Below, one piece after another: positions 24,101-34,755 of a stretch of DNA of 64,000 bases. Source of the stretch: Anisakis pegreffii (lineage: Eukaryota; Nematoda; Chromadorea; Rhabditida; Anisakidae); contig JAPYMA010001917.1 of the NCBI GenBank assembly GCA_035041965.1, positions 24,257 through 88,256 of the forward strand, read 5' to 3'. The stretch's first letter is position 1. Each line of letters opens with the position of its first letter. Position numbers and translations under genes: made by a program. The notes beneath the pieces were generated by a model, which did no database searches, had not been told where the DNA came from, and worked only from the letters and a program-made list of their open reading frames with translations.

Positions 24101-25860
24101 GTCTCAATAAAGAATCACGCAAAATTGTTCTGAAGCACATGAGTCCAGGAAATCGTCAGTAAGATGCACTTTCATTTATAATAGTGGTTCTCGCGTTCGG
24201 GTGCTCCATTACCCTTTTTGATGATCTGGCAGGCCGCCGTCACCCCCCCTCTCATCAGATATGGAAATCGTATATATTATGTTTAGATGATCGCTCCGTT
24301 TAGTCTTATATGCACGTCCATGATGGCAATCGACATCCCCGGGTCTTTTCTTATTGTAGTACCGTTGTGTTCCTCACATCAATACTGCAACCGAATATGA
24401 TTGCATGAAAAGCTATTATCTATGACACGCTCACTTCAAACTGATTCAGATGGATTCTCATTCTTTTCAGACGTGTTGTATTCACTCTCATAGCTATTAC
24501 ATGCGAATATCGTTCTCTTGATGAGTTCTTCTCATTCACTTCGTCTCTTTTCACTTCACAGTTCGAATCAATTTCTTATTCTGTGGCATATACTATTTAC
24601 TGGGCATGTTAACGAGTGTTGATACCCGAAATCAACAATACAGCAATCGAATATCATTGCTCAACAACGTTCGACAGTGCAATGATCAACTATAGAGTGT
24701 GTTTGATAGAATGAGAATTTGACTTTAGTTGTTGAGTGAAATGAATGAGAAATTAGCAAAAGAGAACACTTCTGGTGATAAAAGTTATGAGAGTAATTAT
24801 AGCAGCAAGGAAAAGAATGAAAACTTGTTAAAACGTATGAAAGCCCTGCTAGATGAAGAGCGTTCCCATTAACTAACCGCATTTACATATCCGAGATAGA
24901 AAACACCATCACAATGGCGTTCCATCATGAAATAACACAAAATACTAATTTCCCGACTCCCTCCATTACCCCTTGACATCTCCAAATTTCACAAAATGGG
25001 TAATTCCATCCCCTATGAGAACCATTGATTTATACGATACCCGTTGCATCCCAATCAATGTTTATGGTCCAACAAAGCGATATTATGATAACTGCACGAC
25101 AGTACAATTCCATATTTCTTTGTTCCGTGTTTCCTTTCAGTTTTTTACTATACTTTCAGTATTCACAATGACATTCGATAGAGGTATTAGATCGGTGTGA
25201 AATATACCTTTATCGGAATACCTTTATCGGCAGTCTTTCTATCAGCACCAAATGCATCGGCTTCATTGCCATTCACTAATGTCTACAATTCACCTGGCAG
25301 CCATCAATTTGTTTGACTTATTTTTGGTTGAAAGCATCAACCGAAACAGCGGTTTAACACTGTGTGAAACAGAATGAGATTCGAACTTTAGCGCTCCGAA
25401 AGTGTGAGAGGAGAAGAATGAGTAAAACAATATTTATAATGAGAATGCTCATGAGAGCGTTTATGAGCATGAAAAATCACTGTAGAAATTTCCAAAAATG
25501 TTTGAAAACTGGCTGAAGTGCCTCTGAATTCAACGAGTTCTGGTTAGCGGTGTTGTTACGAATTGCCAGTCGGAATCAAAATGATTTTAATGAATGTGGC
25601 TGGGATGTTGGTGCTCTCTTGTTTTAATCTTAGGCTCAAAAATTCATGGAGACAGTCGAATTGTACCTGATGTTTTAGATCATATTTACCCACAAAAACA
25701 CCTCGTTCCTTTGGAACACTTCTACTCGGCTTTGGAGATGTTCCCTTTTGTGGACTCTGAGATCCAGAAGTATCTGAATGGAAAGAATTTTCGATAAATC
25801 CAGATCTCTCAACCTTATCAGATACCACTCTCAGTCGTTTCTCGAAGGAGATTGGTTCTT
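21115..25860 (-). CDS. Tandem-exon repeat protein of unknown function
   Basis: The gene reads right to left as symmetric phase-0 exons, nearly all opening with a TL(V/A) turn and ending in a YDPNYQ-like tail. Proposed exons: 25667-25860 (phase-1 start, ends GKYDLKHQ), 25208-25282, 23470-23550 (shortened), 22721-22837, 22485-22559 (short form), 22282-22398, 21721-21837, 21331-21450 and 21115-21216 (ends LLRSKF, TAA). The full unit is TLVGLDNDAIFKKKD, a Pro/Ala/Lys linker, then GGMVGTFDPNYQ. The last full unit reads TLAGLNNNDIFKVKN...GTYDPNYQ. The product is about 320 residues, with no hydrophobic segment visible. The units at 21721, 22282 and 22721 differ by only one or two bases, so duplication is recent. 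I do not recognise a domain. The DPNYQTLAGL phrase loosely recalls short repeats of small nematode-specific proteins, but I cannot verify this. The N-terminus is unresolved, since the first exon has no clear ATG. Confidence 0.65.
22098..22150. repeat. Repeated GC-rich insert in the exon array, copy 1
   Basis: The phrase TAGCCGAAGGGGGACGCAGT followed by GAGCTT and a C-run of 12 recurs, with a shorter C-run, at 23100-23156. Both copies follow the same GGATATGATTAAGC lead-in. Confidence 0.8.
22920..22997 (-). pseudogene. Degenerate short repeat-exon copy (acceptor lost)
   Basis: This copy parallels the short exon at 22485-22559 (AGLDDNMFKQKAPPENLGPR here) but carries ATG where the acceptor CAG should be. 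A similar acceptor-dead copy lies at 21925-21999, reading TLASLDNGDVLKQKAPPESL. Both share the downstream intron block of the functional unit. Confidence 0.5.
23157..23292. repeat. Polypurine tract
   Basis: Over about 130 bp the plus strand is almost all G and A (GGAAGAAACGGG..., GGGAAGAAGAGAGGAAG), ending in an A-run. In the minus-strand gene transcript this is a long polypyrimidine run. Confidence 0.8.
23970..24095 (-). pseudogene. Decayed copy of the repeat exon
   Basis: On the minus strand a TTGAG acceptor precedes TLVGLIIGEISIKKDG. The family's ending (VGT.ATFDRNYH) continues only in another frame, so the unit is frameshifted. The usual CAG donor end has also changed to CAC. It lies between the hAT element and the 23470 unit and is the most diverged copy. 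Confidence 0.55.
24182..25027 (-). mobile_element. hAT-type miniature transposon, copy 2 (inverted)
   Basis: This is the same family as 179-966 in opposite orientation. The ends are TAGTGGTTCTC and GAGAACCATTG, one mismatch each from the family terminus. It is flanked by 8-mers ATTTATAA and ATTTATAC (7 of 8 match), which fit the hAT target duplication pattern nTnnnnAn. It is intronic in the tandem-exon gene and has no coding capacity. Confidence 0.78.
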
Positions 25861-26014
25861 CTATCGATTATGTCAAATTAATGATATATATGGCGATATG
25901 ATGGTAGAATGACGTTACTAACCTGTTTCAGATAAATCAGATGACCCTCGACTTCCTTCACCTTAAATCTAATAACGCTCACTAGCAAATTCAAGAATTT
26001 CTGCTGTTAATTCA

Positions 26015-26020
26015 TTTATT
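26015..26020 (-). terminator. Candidate poly(A) signal, minus strand
   Basis: AATAAA on the minus strand lies 39 bp downstream of the stop at 26059. It is about 155 bp before the first supported exon of the tandem-exon gene on the same strand. Confidence 0.4.
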
Positions 26021-26058
26021 GACATTTACAATATGAGTTTCATTGTAGATGTAAGATA

Positions 26059-27260
26059 TCATAATTGGTGTGACGATCGCTGATCAGTTTGTAGTGTTTC
26101 GAGGATGAGGTGGATTAATGGATCGGTTCTGAACGAATGCATCAGTTGTTTGTTTGCAAAGAAAGGGACAGTTACAGAGGAACGACGGCGGAACCTCAAC
26201 AGTGCTGAACCGGTCGCTGCACAGAAACCATAAGGTATGATCGAATGAGTAAATGAACTAAACGATTTTTCCTTAGAGATCCAATAGAGACCACTGAAGA
26301 CAGTGTTCTCAAAGGTATTCATTAAGTTGTCATTAATGACAAAAACAATGTACAATATCAAAATCACATACGTTGACCATCTTTCATGTGCTTTATTTGC
26401 CTCTTCTTCTGGAAACGAAATATCATTTGTTCGTTAATTTAACTCCGATTATATTATATCACCTAATTGCTCATTTGATCAGCATTCAGCAAAACTCATT
26501 TGAATTCTCACATAAAACGAAACCTTTCGGTTTTAACAAAATATCTTCGAACGATTGCATTATTTCCTCATACAAAAATAAGGTGATCCACTTGGGTTAT
26601 CACATCTATCCTCTCCATAGCTGTGATCATTTCAGTCCATCGTATCGTTTTCATTATTACTGATTTTATCATTATTATCACTACTGTTATTACTATTATT
26701 GTTGTTATAACTGTGTGCATATGTTTGTGTTTCGATCAATGTGGATGAAAAGAAATACCGAACTGCATGTTATCGATGAAAGACATGCGAGTATTATTTG
26801 AAAAATGCAAATGATCGTTAAATTTTCCTGCAAATGTAAGAAATTGGTTGTTTCAGCTGGACTTGAAGAAACATAATGTTCCATTTAACAACTCCACAAA
26901 AATTTCTCAGTCATCATTCACTCGATAACAAATTCACTAGAAGAATACATCATTTATGATGTGCATGGCGGTGTTTTGATAAGCATTCACGAGTTCGTGA
27001 TTATGACTTCATTCATGTATTTAATATTTCATTTATAAGGATATAAAGTGTTCCATCATTCAAGATCGTGATCGAATGCGTGACGAAGTCGATCTCGTAA
27101 TGAGCATAATGATACAACTGATTACAACAAAAATGTCTAACGGTCAACTCACTCGTTCCTCTTCCCACCAACTGACAAACGAGTACCCCATATTGTTCGT
27201 AGATACCCCTTCCACAAAACCGCCACGATGATGAAAAAATGTGTAAATAATAAAATACAT
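26059..27260 (-). CDS. Possible small membrane or mitochondrial protein, two exons
   Basis: Minus-strand exons 27153-27260 (from an ATG) and 26059-26307 would join in phase 0, with a good GTGAGT donor and a TTTGAG acceptor, to give 118 residues. Exon 1 reads MGYSFVSWWEEER near its end. Exon 2 begins NTVFSGLYWISKEK, has a moderately hydrophobic Ala/Gly stretch (IIPYGFCAATGSALL), then a basic FRRRSS block. An AATAAA (minus) at 26015-26020 lies 39 bp after the stop. I do not recognise the family. The overall look is that of a small organelle membrane protein, which is inference only. The exon join and the start are the weak points. Confidence 0.3.
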
Positions 27261-29865
27261 CCTCAACTGTGAACGAATCTTTTTGGAATCATTTTGCATA
27301 CATGCAATTATTCTTACAATTAGCAAACTGGGAAGTTGATAGAACGAAACGAATTTGCATTGATCTCTCACTATGCAATCCAACAATGGAACATGTGCTG
27401 GAAAGACTAGGACGAGTAAAAATTGAGACTGCATACTATCAGTAAAATTACTTGAAAAACCTAATTTTTGGTTAGAAAATTCTTTCGAAATATGTTGACA
27501 ATTGATTATGATAGACTTACAGTGTGGGCGATTTCTGTCATAAATTAGAACAATTTTTGCAAATGAATCCGCTGAGGTAAATTGCTTTGACACTCGAGTT
27601 ATATTATACTCTTTCAGGCATATTTCGAGATGGGTAATTACAAAGAGTCAAGGAATTTTAGGCGTAATTGATATTACTTCATAACTCCATTTCAAAATGA
27701 ATTCTTTGAAAATAACATATCATGATTTCACAATCGACAAGTACAAAACGATGATTCATGATGAAGAATGAACTGTAAGTGATCAGAAAATCACGTAGCT
27801 ATCAAACACAAATGAAACGCCGTGAATCACTAATCGAGGTAACGCCAAATACATGATGAATCATTCGTAATTTCGTGATGTCAAACATCTCATCAAAACA
27901 ACACCAACGTAATGTTGAATTCAGTACTGCCCACAACAAAGCGCTCGTACAAAATTTATTCAAATATTATATTTATACGCCTCCGAACCTCACTTAGCGA
28001 TCAATGCTTATAATAAGGTATTTCGAATGAATTGCTTTCTACCTCATTTATGAGTATCATTTCATATTCACTACACGATATTCAATCATAATATTTGCTT
28101 TGAAACAAATATTTGCTTTGTTGCAATGTGTCAGCAAGGCGACTTCACCAATGCGTCTCCTCTCTACCGTGATGTTTCCACATATTGCGCAATTTATTTC
28201 TATCACGGTTCGATGAACTGGCTGATAGTGTTTCCACTTTTTGTAATATGGCCTGATAAGCCTCGCGGGTGCCACAACCGACGGCTATTCACTGGATTGT
28301 TGAGCATTCGGGTTCAGCTGAAATAGGCGCTGTTGCTACCGTTAGCTGCGGAGCTGATAAAGTAATGGTAGCAACGAAATGACTGAATCCAACCAAACAG
28401 CACTTCAACGCCTTAGTTCATCAGACGTATTTATGTTTTGATCACAATTATGCCATATGATATGATTATTGGATTCGGTTTGCAATTAGTTGCAAGGAAC
28501 TGGTTCGAAAACAAGTAGCAATTTTTTGTGGTGATAATAAGATTAGCGATATTGACATAACCGAGAGATTATTTCTGAGCATATTTTATATTACACTTGG
28601 ACGTTTTGAGAACATTAATTTTGTATGAATTGAGTTGTATGGTTGTATTGAATGACTGAATGTAAATTAAGACGAGGTTGGCATTTGGGTGTCTGTTACT
28701 TTTTATTTTATGATGTTATTTACGAGTGTTTCAAGTGAATCGACGTGATAAGCGAAATAATAGGAATGTTATCAACCTGTACTTTCCCGTTATTTTTTAT
28801 CTATTCCTAACTGTTCAACAACTCACCGTGGGAAACTGCATTGGTTGAATTTATTCGTTCGATTTTATTCCCTCTGAGCATTCCTTTTCGAATTCAGTCT
28901 GATCCTAAGCCATTGTTACACCAAATTTTGTTCAACTCCTATCAATTTAAGCGTCTTATTTTGTTGTTTACCATCAGCAGTTGAGCAGTTTGTTGGAGAG
29001 GTGCATCATAGGATGAGAAGTTAACTGCAGCTGTTAAAAATGATTTGATAAAGAGAACCTTCATAGTGATTATTGGGATAAGAGCGACTACAGTGCATCG
29101 TAAAATTGAGCTGCTTTTTTTAGGCACGATAGTGCCTAAAAAAAGCAACTCAATTCAGGAAACCACGCTAAATCTGTTGCAAATCATCATAATCCGTCTT
29201 TTCGAAAGTTCAGTAACAAAATTGAGGTTAGGAGAATGCAGTAGATTATAAAAGAAGATGCGTTAATATTGGCGACGAACGTGTATGTTTCCTGTTCTAG
29301 TTGTGTCTATAATTCCATTAGATTGACAAATAGCCCTAGTGTAATTTCAATCATCGATGAGTCATGGTCTGTCAAATGCTTGACTGTTCCTGAATTTATG
29401 TCTGTCCGGCTGACATGCTCATCATACATACTTTGAGGTATGCAGCTGGAAAATACTAATGATATTAAGTCGCCAACGCGAATTACTTAAATGTTTAAAG
29501 TGAGAGAAGGCTGACTCACCACTGAAATAACCAGTTTTTGCAGTAGTCGTATCCAACCAACCAACATATTATTAGCTGCACACTGCGTCACATTGAATTT
29601 GATGATGTCCTATCGAAATAGATTGTTGTTCGCTTTGCAATGCAAATGATTCAATGCAAGCTGAACATCAGCTAAATGAAGTCGAATATCGATCTCTTGC
29701 TCTGCAAACGTTCTCATGCCGCTTTCATTTTTCCATTCTCATTTCAAAATTCCGTTGACTTCTCATCTCCAAACAACCAGTTTTACGCGCCCATACCAAT
29801 TGATGATGACTAAATATTGGTTGCTGTGAAATAATATTGTTTTATAGGTGTAGCTCAGATCAGAT
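27261..29865. other. Intergenic, no supported gene
   Basis: Contains the 29104-29155 hairpin. An 86-residue frame just upstream and smaller frames near 28.1-28.3 kb on both strands lack recognisable features. Confidence 0.4.
29104..29155. repeat. Near-perfect palindromic hairpin
   Basis: AATTGAG, a 2-nt mismatch, then GCTTTTTTTAGGCAC pairs with GTGCCTAAAAAAAGC, a 2-nt mismatch and CTCAATT, around a GATA loop. It lies about 0.7 kb upstream of the annexin ATG. Confidence 0.9.
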
Positions 29866-32800
29866 ATGTTCCGAAGTGGGTTTTTTGGGACGATTCGGCA
29901 ACAGCCGGACTTTAATGCTGCACAAACAGCTGAAGAGTTGAGGAATGCGATGAAAGGATTCGGATGTGACAAGGCGAAGGTGGTGCATCTGTTAACTCGC
30001 ATCAACAATGCCCAACGACAAATGGTCAGTTGATTGCAGCTGATAGCTTTATTCTCATTCCGTACGTAAGGTATTTGCTTTTTCACGATAATATTGTTCA
30101 TGTCGATAAAAGTTGTTCGGTCGATAGTTAGATTTGGTTTGTTTCGTGGTGCGATGCGGTGAGAAAAAGCGATTGAAAACGTAGAAACGTTCGAGGATTG
30201 GTCGTGAGAGAAATAAAGAATAAATGAACTGAGGAATGCATTCGTTTGGACAATTAGTTAGAATGTCGTCTCTCTAAGTTTTCTTAAACTGAAAATTTTC
30301 TGCTGATCTGCTCACACTGAATGTTTGAAAAAGCCGAACCGAAATCTGTTTATTTAAATGATGAATGAGTAATACTACAAGTCACTGAAAAAGTAATGCA
30401 GATAATCTGTTCTCTAAATAATAATCAACATCCTTCTCCGAATCAGTTCCATCAGACATCTGAAATATGTTACTCTCTATTCTTCATGTTATGTTCGTTT
30501 TTGTATCATAACACAAACTGAAGTATTATGAAACACTATCCATTTCATCACCCAACATGTCCATTCATACATAAATCGTGAAGTGATTTTGAAAGATGAA
30601 CGAAACGTGGCATTTTGAGGTATCAGCAGAATATACAGCATTGTATGGACGTGAGCTGATGAAGGATTTGAAGAGTGAGTTAAGTGGTGATTTGGAGGAG
30701 TTGGTATTGGCGTTGATGTTATCACCGGGGGTGTACGATTCGAGACGTTTACATCACGCAATCAGTGTGAGTTCATTTTACTCATTATCACTTAAGTAAT
30801 CCAACGAAAGTTTGATATTCTATGAAATGTTAGCGTTCATTCCAACAAAAGATGAGCGATATGCTTCACGAATAATAGGTTTGTCAGTGTAATCTTGCAA
30901 TAAAGGTTGTGATTGCTGAATAAAATGAAAAGAATATGGCAAGCATAATAGGTGATAGATGTGATCAGTGGCTAGGATTTCTTCCAAAGGGGGGAGGGGG
31001 TGCAGGATGGTCTGTTTCAAGAAATAACTGAATTTTGAGGTGTGCTTTTCAACGTTTATTTTTTCATCCTTCTCCTTACCCTCCTTTCTTTTCCTCCTTT
31101 TCCCCAGTTTCTACTCCCTTCTCTTTTCCTCTTCTTTCCCTCCTTTCCTTCCGTTCTCGAGGGATGAATACGTACCCCTTGCATCCCCCTTGAATATGCC
31201 TGTTGATGTGATTAATGATAACACGTTACTGAACCACCCTCGATCACTCGTACTAAAGTTAGAGCAATCGAATCACCACATTGATTTAATCGTGAAATAC
31301 TCCGCTTTCAGGGTATGGGAACAGACGAAAAGGTTTTAATTGATGTGATTTGTACGCGTTCCAATCGACAATTGAATGCTATAAAAACGGCTTATCGAGG
31401 TCAATTCGGTGGTTCGTTAGAAAGTGCTGTGAAATGGGATACTTCTGGCGATTTTGAGCAGTTACTCGTTGCGTTATTGCAAGCGAAACGAGATGAGAGT
31501 AATTCTGCGAATCGAGCAACGGCTAGAGAGGTAGGTATACATACGACTTGATTTCCATGCTTTTGCATTCATCATGAATATCACGTTATAAACTATGCGA
31601 GATTTCTCTGTTATCAAATGATTTTTGCAACATCAGCAGAGTAGAGTCGCTTGCTTTTAACTGTTCTTGAACGTTTCGTTCGAGTTATGAAACCGGCTCA
31701 TTTTCAGACATGTATTAGGAGTTGATACTTATATCTCTAGAAGAGTTGATGATTGATATTTATTGGAAATACTTTTTATGCTTATTTTAGTTAGCAGAGA
31801 AGTTGTATGCAGCCGGAGAGAAGCGATGGGGTACGGATGAAGATGTGTTCACATCAATACTTGTAAATGAAAGTTATGCGCAATTGAGGCTTGTTTTCGA
31901 GGAATATAATGCACTGTATGGTCATGAAATTGAGGAGGCGATTAAAGTGAGTCGTTTTTGTTTTAGTAATGCGAATACATACGAGGATTACAATAATCAC
32001 TCGTTATGAGAATAATCACTTAATATCATCTGTTTCGTCTTTAACGGCCATATCGCTCTTCTGCACATAGTCGATAACTAAGGGGCAGCTCATGGAACCG
32101 TCCATCCCGTCTCGATCGATCATTGAAGAATCAGTGCGGTAGTGTCAAAAGTATAACCGTATAATAGTCAACAAAAATTTCAGGGTGAATTTGGCGGTGA
32201 TGCAAAGAATGGATTCCTAACAATGATTGAGTGCATTCGAAGTCCGCCTAAATTCTTCGCCAGATGTCTCTATGAATCAATGAAGGTAGTAGTCTCAAAT
32301 TAATTCGATATGATCATACCACCATTCTGACAGCTTTTCATAACATATAATTATGTAGTCAGTTTATCAAACTGTCATAAAACTTTACTATCTTCTGAAT
32401 GAATATTCTATATGCATCCATTCCACCTGTGGCTTTTTCCACAAAACGTGACTGATTTCAAGAAATAGGTAGATCTGTTGTCGAGATCCAAAAAATCTTT
32501 TCGATTTGTCGTTTCTTAAGTTGATCTGATGCGCTAATTCCGATTCACTTCTTGATGAATGGAACTGAAGGATTTTCACCTGTGAAGGAATGTTTTGCGT
32601 GCGAGTAAATGGTATGTTGAAATCGATGAAGTTGTTGAGCCTGAGCCAAGCAATGATTTGATTAATATTTGATAACAACTGAATGTGAGAGATTTGGAGC
32701 AAAATTGAATCTGTTATTTATTGGCGTTCAGGGACTTGGTACAAATGACAGTGAATTGATTCGAGTGATCGTTACGAGATCGGAATGCGATTTAGCCTTG

Positions 32801-32911
32801 ATCCGCGACGAATATCCACAACAGTACGGCGAGTCGTTGGTCGATGCCATTCGTGGCGATACTTCTGGTGCTTACAGAGACGGCCTCGTTGCCATTGTTC
32901 AGGGAAATTGA
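29866..32911 (+). CDS. Annexin (four-repeat calcium/phospholipid-binding protein)
   Basis: Cytosolic protein expected to bind acidic membranes in a calcium-dependent way. Exons 29866-30024, 30620-30766, 31312-31530, 31791-31946, 32184-32285 and 32732-32911 (TGA) all join in phase 0 to give 320 residues, the normal length for a core annexin. The N-terminal tail is short ([16 protein letters not shown]). Repeat 1: [12 protein letters not shown] ... [17 protein letters not shown]. Repeat 2: [16 protein letters not shown] ... [15 protein letters not shown]. Repeat 3: [15 protein letters not shown] ... [15 protein letters not shown]. Repeat 4: [16 protein letters not shown] ... [15 protein letters not shown]. 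Type-II calcium loops GxGT plus a distal acidic residue are intact in repeats 2 and 4. Repeat 1 has GFGC, and repeat 3 is RWGT. The exon-2 acceptor is TTTTGAG, chosen because it gives exact spacing to the family. The paralogue is not assigned. Confidence 0.92.
31066..31160 (+). repeat. Polypyrimidine tract in annexin intron 2
   Basis: A run of about 95 bp of almost only C and T (CTCCTTACCCTCC..., TTTCCTCTTCTTTCCC), about 150 bp before exon 3. Confidence 0.75.
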
Positions 32912-34755
32912 TGAATCATTTTAATTATGATAATGTGATATTTGACATCGGTTCTTAAGTGTTCTTTTCATCTTATCAGTTCCCATCTTCCTTCTCCATA
33001 GCTCAAATTATTCCGAATTATTTGAGTAATCATAAATAGTTATTACTATTATTACCTTATATTCAGTGTCCACTATTTGAAAAATACTTCCGTGTTTTCA
33101 TTAGAATATATTCTGACAGAAGTTCATCCTGAAAAGGTTTCAGCAACTAAAAAACAGAAATATGTACACTAAGCAGCGCTACCGTTTTCTGTTTCCTTGT
33201 TTACTAAACTTTTTCACATTTTCATTGCCGATTCCTCTTTTCATCACTTTGTGGAAGGGGTCAATTCGCAGATGAAAGTGTAATTTTGGATGAAGATGAC
33301 TGTAATAAGAAGTGGTAATAGTGATAGTAATAAAGCAACAATAAAGTGTTCAGTGCATGTAAATCTATCGTTTTCAAATTTAATGCTGATTTTTGATGCT
33401 TCACTGCAAGTAATAAATGTCGTGCAAATGTCATACATCTGTGGATGTATTTTCAACCACTCCCTCCAGAGAGAGCTATGTCGAAGTGTAATTAACTTGT
33501 CCGCAGTAACGATTACAACAACTGGAAATATGCTCTGTCATCAAATATTTTATTATCAAAATGTCAATATTGTTCTATGTAATCGTTTTCGAATGTGTTT
33601 CAATGTAATTAATTCCGCTTATTTTGTGGTTCAACGCAAAAAATCAGTGAGTTTTCGTTCATATTATGCAATTTTATTGATGAAATTAATAAATGTCTTT
33701 CCTCCATCGATGTGTCTTTATTCGCATTTGTTTGCACAAGAGTGAAAGACAAAAAGCAATCATATGATTGTTGGTTGTTTGGAGATATTCATAAAAGCCT
33801 ACTTTTTCAACAACTCAAGTAATACTCGAATGCTATTACAAGGCGAAGATTCATTTCTGGTTAAACCAATCTTCAATTTGAAGTTGTTATGCTATTGTCT
33901 CAACTTTGAATTGAAACACAGATTATTCGTCGACATTATGAATAAAAGTCGGTCAAACGATTAATTCCGTTTGAAAAGTGATGAAGCGGCTTCAAACTAT
34001 TTTATGTTATTATCAGCACGTCGCGTTCACACACAGTCGACCTGATTCAGTCACTCAATACAATCACATATACATGTTCCCTATTCAAGGACCTAACGCG
34101 CCAGTAAATGACAATTTCTACTTCGTTGATACCATTCAGTTGCACTATTGCTAATTTTTACGAAGCTCTGTGAACAGATCTGCGTTATCAGATTTGATGC
34201 TGAAACATTCGCCACTAAATCAAGATAAGATCGGCGATATAACTATAGGCATATGATACGACCATTTGATGGCGTTTGTTGCAATTACTCAAAACTTGAA
34301 GGCGATTGATCTACTGAAGTCATTAAATCAAAGCGAAAACCAAAATCAGCTTTATTTCGAGCCAATTCAATGACTGGAACATTTGAAGAGATCAAGAACG
34401 GCCTTGCGATAAATCGGTATCGCAAAAACTGTGCAAATGCTGATCACAATCGTTCTGAGCTGAAATTTGTTATCGAACATTATGATTTTATTACTGTTCT
34501 GTTCCGTTCTGCTCAATAAAATAACCCCTCTTCTATTGCGAGCTATATCATGTACTCATATTAGGGCACGATTTCTTAATATGCTGTTATCATGAGGAGC
34601 ACTGCATCGAAGCACCAAATTAATCTATTGATTCATTCTATATTGTTCATTTTGTTGGTTGATGATTATGCATGCAAATTCGGAAACTGAGAAGTATTAT
34701 TTGGCGCTCACTTATTACGTTTTGTGACCAAATAATGAATTCTCGCAAACTATGC
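32912..34755. other. Region between convergent annexin and receptor genes
   Basis: The frame at 33290-33745 is long (151 codons) but has no domain, no good context and AT-driven composition. I see nothing else. Confidence 0.35.

Noticed and set aside
33290..33745. 151-codon plus-strand ORF, one of the longest in the window
   Set aside because: No domain, no splice or promoter context, and composition explained by AT-rich sequence. It lies between two convergent genes where 3' UTRs are expected.
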